Both the position numbers and the translations under genes were made by a program. Under the pieces are notes generated by a model. That model searched no databases. It was not told where the DNA came from and saw only the letters and a list, made by a program, of their open reading frames with translations. DNA of 64,000 bases from Astropecten irregularis (lineage: Eukaryota; Echinodermata; Asteroidea; Paxillosida; Astropectinidae), in assembly GCA_963971285.1 (NCBI GenBank), contig OZ020244.1, positions 3,038,001 through 3,102,000 of the forward strand. Reading direction: 5' to 3'. Positions 61,400 to 64,000 of the stretch are shown piece by piece (within the stretch, counting starts at the first letter, position 1; the number at the start of each line of letters is the position of its first letter).

Positions 61400-61948
61400 A
61401 CCTTACCCTGTCGGATGAAACCAGTCGGAAGGCACCACAGGTGATTCTAAGTATTGGATAGTTCAAGTTGTTGGACAATTTGGTGTTTTCTGCTGTTTTT
61501 ACCCCAAAGGATGTCCTTGCATCATCGGGATGTGAGAGAATCCCACCAGACCTTTGTGAGGGCTTATGTTGCTGTTTTGGCCATCACATAGACACATATG
61601 AGTTGCATTTCACATTCACTATTAAACATGCAAGAGTCGATTAGGGGTCCAGTCCATCAGAGCTGTCTTTAGGACTCATTACAAGGCATCACAAGTCAAT
61701 TTCACTAGGCTGGTCTTAAGCTATGAAGCCAAAAGTGGTCCTTTGTTATATTGAATGTTTGAAAGGCTTCTTACACAGCTTTAGACCAGCCTTGTGAATG
61801 ATGACTTGTGATGAGTCCTTCAACAACTCTTTGAGTCCATTATAGATGCCCTCAGGTTTGTACCATCCTTACTATATGCATGAGTGGAGTGCTACCCTAG
61901 ACATCTTATGTGTGTTTACAGTGCAGTGGCCCTACATCTTTAACCAGG

Positions 61949-62190
61949 GGCCAATTTCATAGAGCTGCTTAGCACACACATTCGCTAAGCATGACATTTC
62001 TGTATTAGTAACAACAGGATTAACAACCAAATTTCCATGTGTTGTGTATCACTTGCAATTGTTCTTTGGCTGTTGTTCGCTGACCATGAATATCAAATGG
62101 AATTTCCAATGGTAGTTGGTTTTATTGGGCAAGAAATTTTTGTACTAAGCAATTTTTTGTGCTAAGCAGCTCTACGAAATTGGCCCCTGA
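61949..62190. mobile_element. GGGGCCAATTTCATAGAGC MITE in 3' UTR or flank
   Basis: Ends AGGGGCCAATTTCATAGAGC and GCTCTACGAAATTGGCCCCT, with GCTTAGCAC/GTGCTAAGC subterminal arms. Confidence 0.85.
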
Positions 62191-62209
62191 GGGATGTTTT
62201 AAAAGGATC

Positions 62210-62215
62210 AATAAA
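62210..62215 (+). promoter_or_regulatory. Candidate polyadenylation signal AATAAA
   Basis: First canonical AATAAA downstream of the stop codon on this strand. A T-rich stretch follows at 62309-62330. ATTAAA at 61621 is the nearer alternative. Confidence 0.4.
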
Positions 62216-64000
62216 ACATATTCTTTCCAATGCAGACATTGAAACATAGAGAGTAAAAAGTCGACTTCAAAGCCTCATTTTGGAGGATCCGTCAGCAAGA
62301 CCTGTAATGTGCTTTATTGTATATTTCAGTGCTGTGACTGAGTCAAGCAGTTGCCTGCAGCATTGCTCCTGAGATTCCCTCCTTTTATTATAAACCAGAG
62401 ATGTTTTCTCGTTGTGCCTTGCCAAGCCCACTATGCTATGCTCTATTAACACCGTTGAACATACTAGGTTGAGTTTCTGGCCAATGTGAACCCAAATTTA
62501 AGATTTGACTTTGAAATTACTGATTTGAAAAAAGAAGAAGTTACAGTTTAAAAAAAAGTTACAAATTCCAAGTTTGGTATTCCTTAAAGAATTCAGGAAT
62601 TGTTGGCAAAAGTACAAAAGTAAAAACGTGACTCAAATTATTGTCAAGAAATTATAGGCCAAGGCTGGATGAGTTGTCAGTGTTGCCATAGTGATTTGAA
62701 TAGTGACATCACACTTTGCTTATAGCAACTAGGGCTGATCTTTTATGCACTTAAGATCAGTCTTCGAACTTGGGGAAATCGGCCCTGGAATGTAATATGC
62801 ATTATTCATGAAAAGTGTTTTAATTGTCAATCATACTTCATACTGTGTACCGTGATTCATAGATTATTTCATGTATACAGTATAATTTATGCATGACCAG
62901 TAAAACATCACCCATTGAATATTGCATAATCTATCCAACGAACCTTACAAATCATCATAAATTACAGTGAATTCCCTTGTTCTTTGTGGTACGTATTGAT
63001 GGCAGGACTTGTGTTTTTTTGAAGTTTACCGTACGTTGACTTGGAGTTACGCCCGTAAGCATAGACAAGTATTAAATTGTAAAAACAAAAACATGTTTAT
63101 ATGAGATCCTGCTCAGTTGCTGGTCATAAGCAGATAAGATATCTGATTTATTTACTTATGTATGATATGTTAATATGTATGCTTGATTATGCATTTTTAT
63201 TTTGTAAGTCTGTACATCAGTTCAATATTTACTTTCATTCTTTAATACAGGATAGTACGTCCGTATTGTTTTGTATTCCAGAAGAAACAGGCATTTAATT
63301 GATAGGAGTGTACAAATGTGATGACTCTGACCCAGAGGTGTCAGAAGTGGGATCAAGCAAGTGGCTTTTATACCTGCATCTTTTGACAAAATCTTTTTGG
63401 CCAGGTTATTATTAATATGATGTGATATATCAATCATGCAAATTCCATTAAAATCCTCCCAGTTAAGTAAAGTACATGTATTTAGAAAAGGTATTCTACA
63501 AGAAATTGACACAAATCCCCAAGTAATAGTCGACTGGTCCTCAAAGACACCTGAGGTAGTTGGACGATTCTTATTGGTGGAGGGCTGGTCACGTGGCTGA
63601 TGTTCAGTCATCCCACATCTCACCATTAAAGTTACATTCATTAATTTCAAGTTCCTTTATGTTGCAGGTAACCATTCATTCTTGTACAGCTAAAAAGTGC
63701 TACAAAAAAGCATTGGATTCAAGTTCTTTTTTGGCACAGAATTTTTTTTTAATTTTTTTTTTTTTTTTTGATAATCTAATATGAATGGAGCAGAGTGAAT
63801 GCTTGTTACAACCGTGGAAAATTTTGCTTCAAATTGGTTGGTTGTTACAAAATATTGTGTCGTGATAAATAATGCCATATTTTCATTTCAGCCTATTGGA
63901 AACCTGTTGTGTCAAAACTGTGTCCTAAGATCTGGCTGTAAGCAGGACTATTGAGAGTGACCACACCCCCTCTGTCATGTAGTCACGCCCTCCTCTCTCT
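62216..64000. other. 3' flank, no gene recognised
   Basis: Contains a degraded GAAATCGGCCC MITE (62657-62788) and homopolymer runs (63746-63770). An acceptor-like tttcatttcag at 63889-63899 precedes a short open stretch that could be an exon of a neighbouring gene, but the window ends. Confidence 0.4.

Larger units (their letters stand above)
61400..62240 (+). other. Probable 3' UTR
   Basis: About 800 bases after the TAA with no splice site I would trust. Contains an ATTAAA at 61621-61626 and a MITE at 61949-62190, so part of the UTR is transposon-derived if the distal signal is used. Confidence 0.5.

Overview
The window is animal nuclear DNA and is filled almost entirely by one very large, intron-rich protein gene on the + strand. 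Long AT-rich introns, GT-AG splice junctions, tRNA-derived SINEs and many palindromic MITEs point to a marine invertebrate. The SINE and MITE types are most like those of echinoderms (perhaps a sea star), but this taxonomic guess is mine and weak.

The gene is a TASOR/TASOR2 (FAM208) homologue, the scaffold of the HUSH silencing complex. I joined 26 coding exons by hand between 2859 and 61399. Every junction keeps phase and the total (14,778 nt) divides by three, giving about 4,925 residues plus a stop; at least one 5' exon lies outside the window. From memory, human TASOR has about 1,670 residues and TASOR2 about 2,430, so this protein is very long. The order is: end of the DUF3715 pseudo-PARP domain (exons 2859-13851), linker (14888-15036), SPOC-like domain (25054-27037), disordered region with four HPMY motifs (27673-28431), coiled coil (29045-29409), charged middle region (30165-41510), Q-rich segment (45856-46269), a 7.6 kb exon full of internal repeats (48056-55677), two candidate microexons (56787-56798, 57693-57713), and a conserved-looking C-terminal domain, probably the PIN-like fold, in the last four exons (58568-61399).

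The introns are a dense repeat landscape. They hold long foldback palindromes (121-540, 4233-4750, 60444-60773), TTAA-flanked elements (23472-23826, 32984-33359), a hAT-like element with a paralogous empty site (15650-17110), Harbinger-like MITEs, at least three SINE families, about a dozen MITEs with GATTTCAT-type ends, and a dispersed GATCCTAGCAGGATC repeat. Two introns carry SGNH/GDSL-hydrolase-like coding fragments (about 3391-5350 and 37840-38407). The second has a splice acceptor whose phase matches the upstream TASOR exon.

The points most worth a second look are the in-frame 132-nt exitron-like segment at 51842-51973, the recent-looking repeats in the giant exon, the SGNH exon that could act as an alternative TASOR 3' end, and the two open frames of the Q-rich exon. 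I found no bacterial genes, CRISPR arrays or convincing functional RNA genes. No second host gene is evident: 61400-64000 holds the 3' UTR and repeats.
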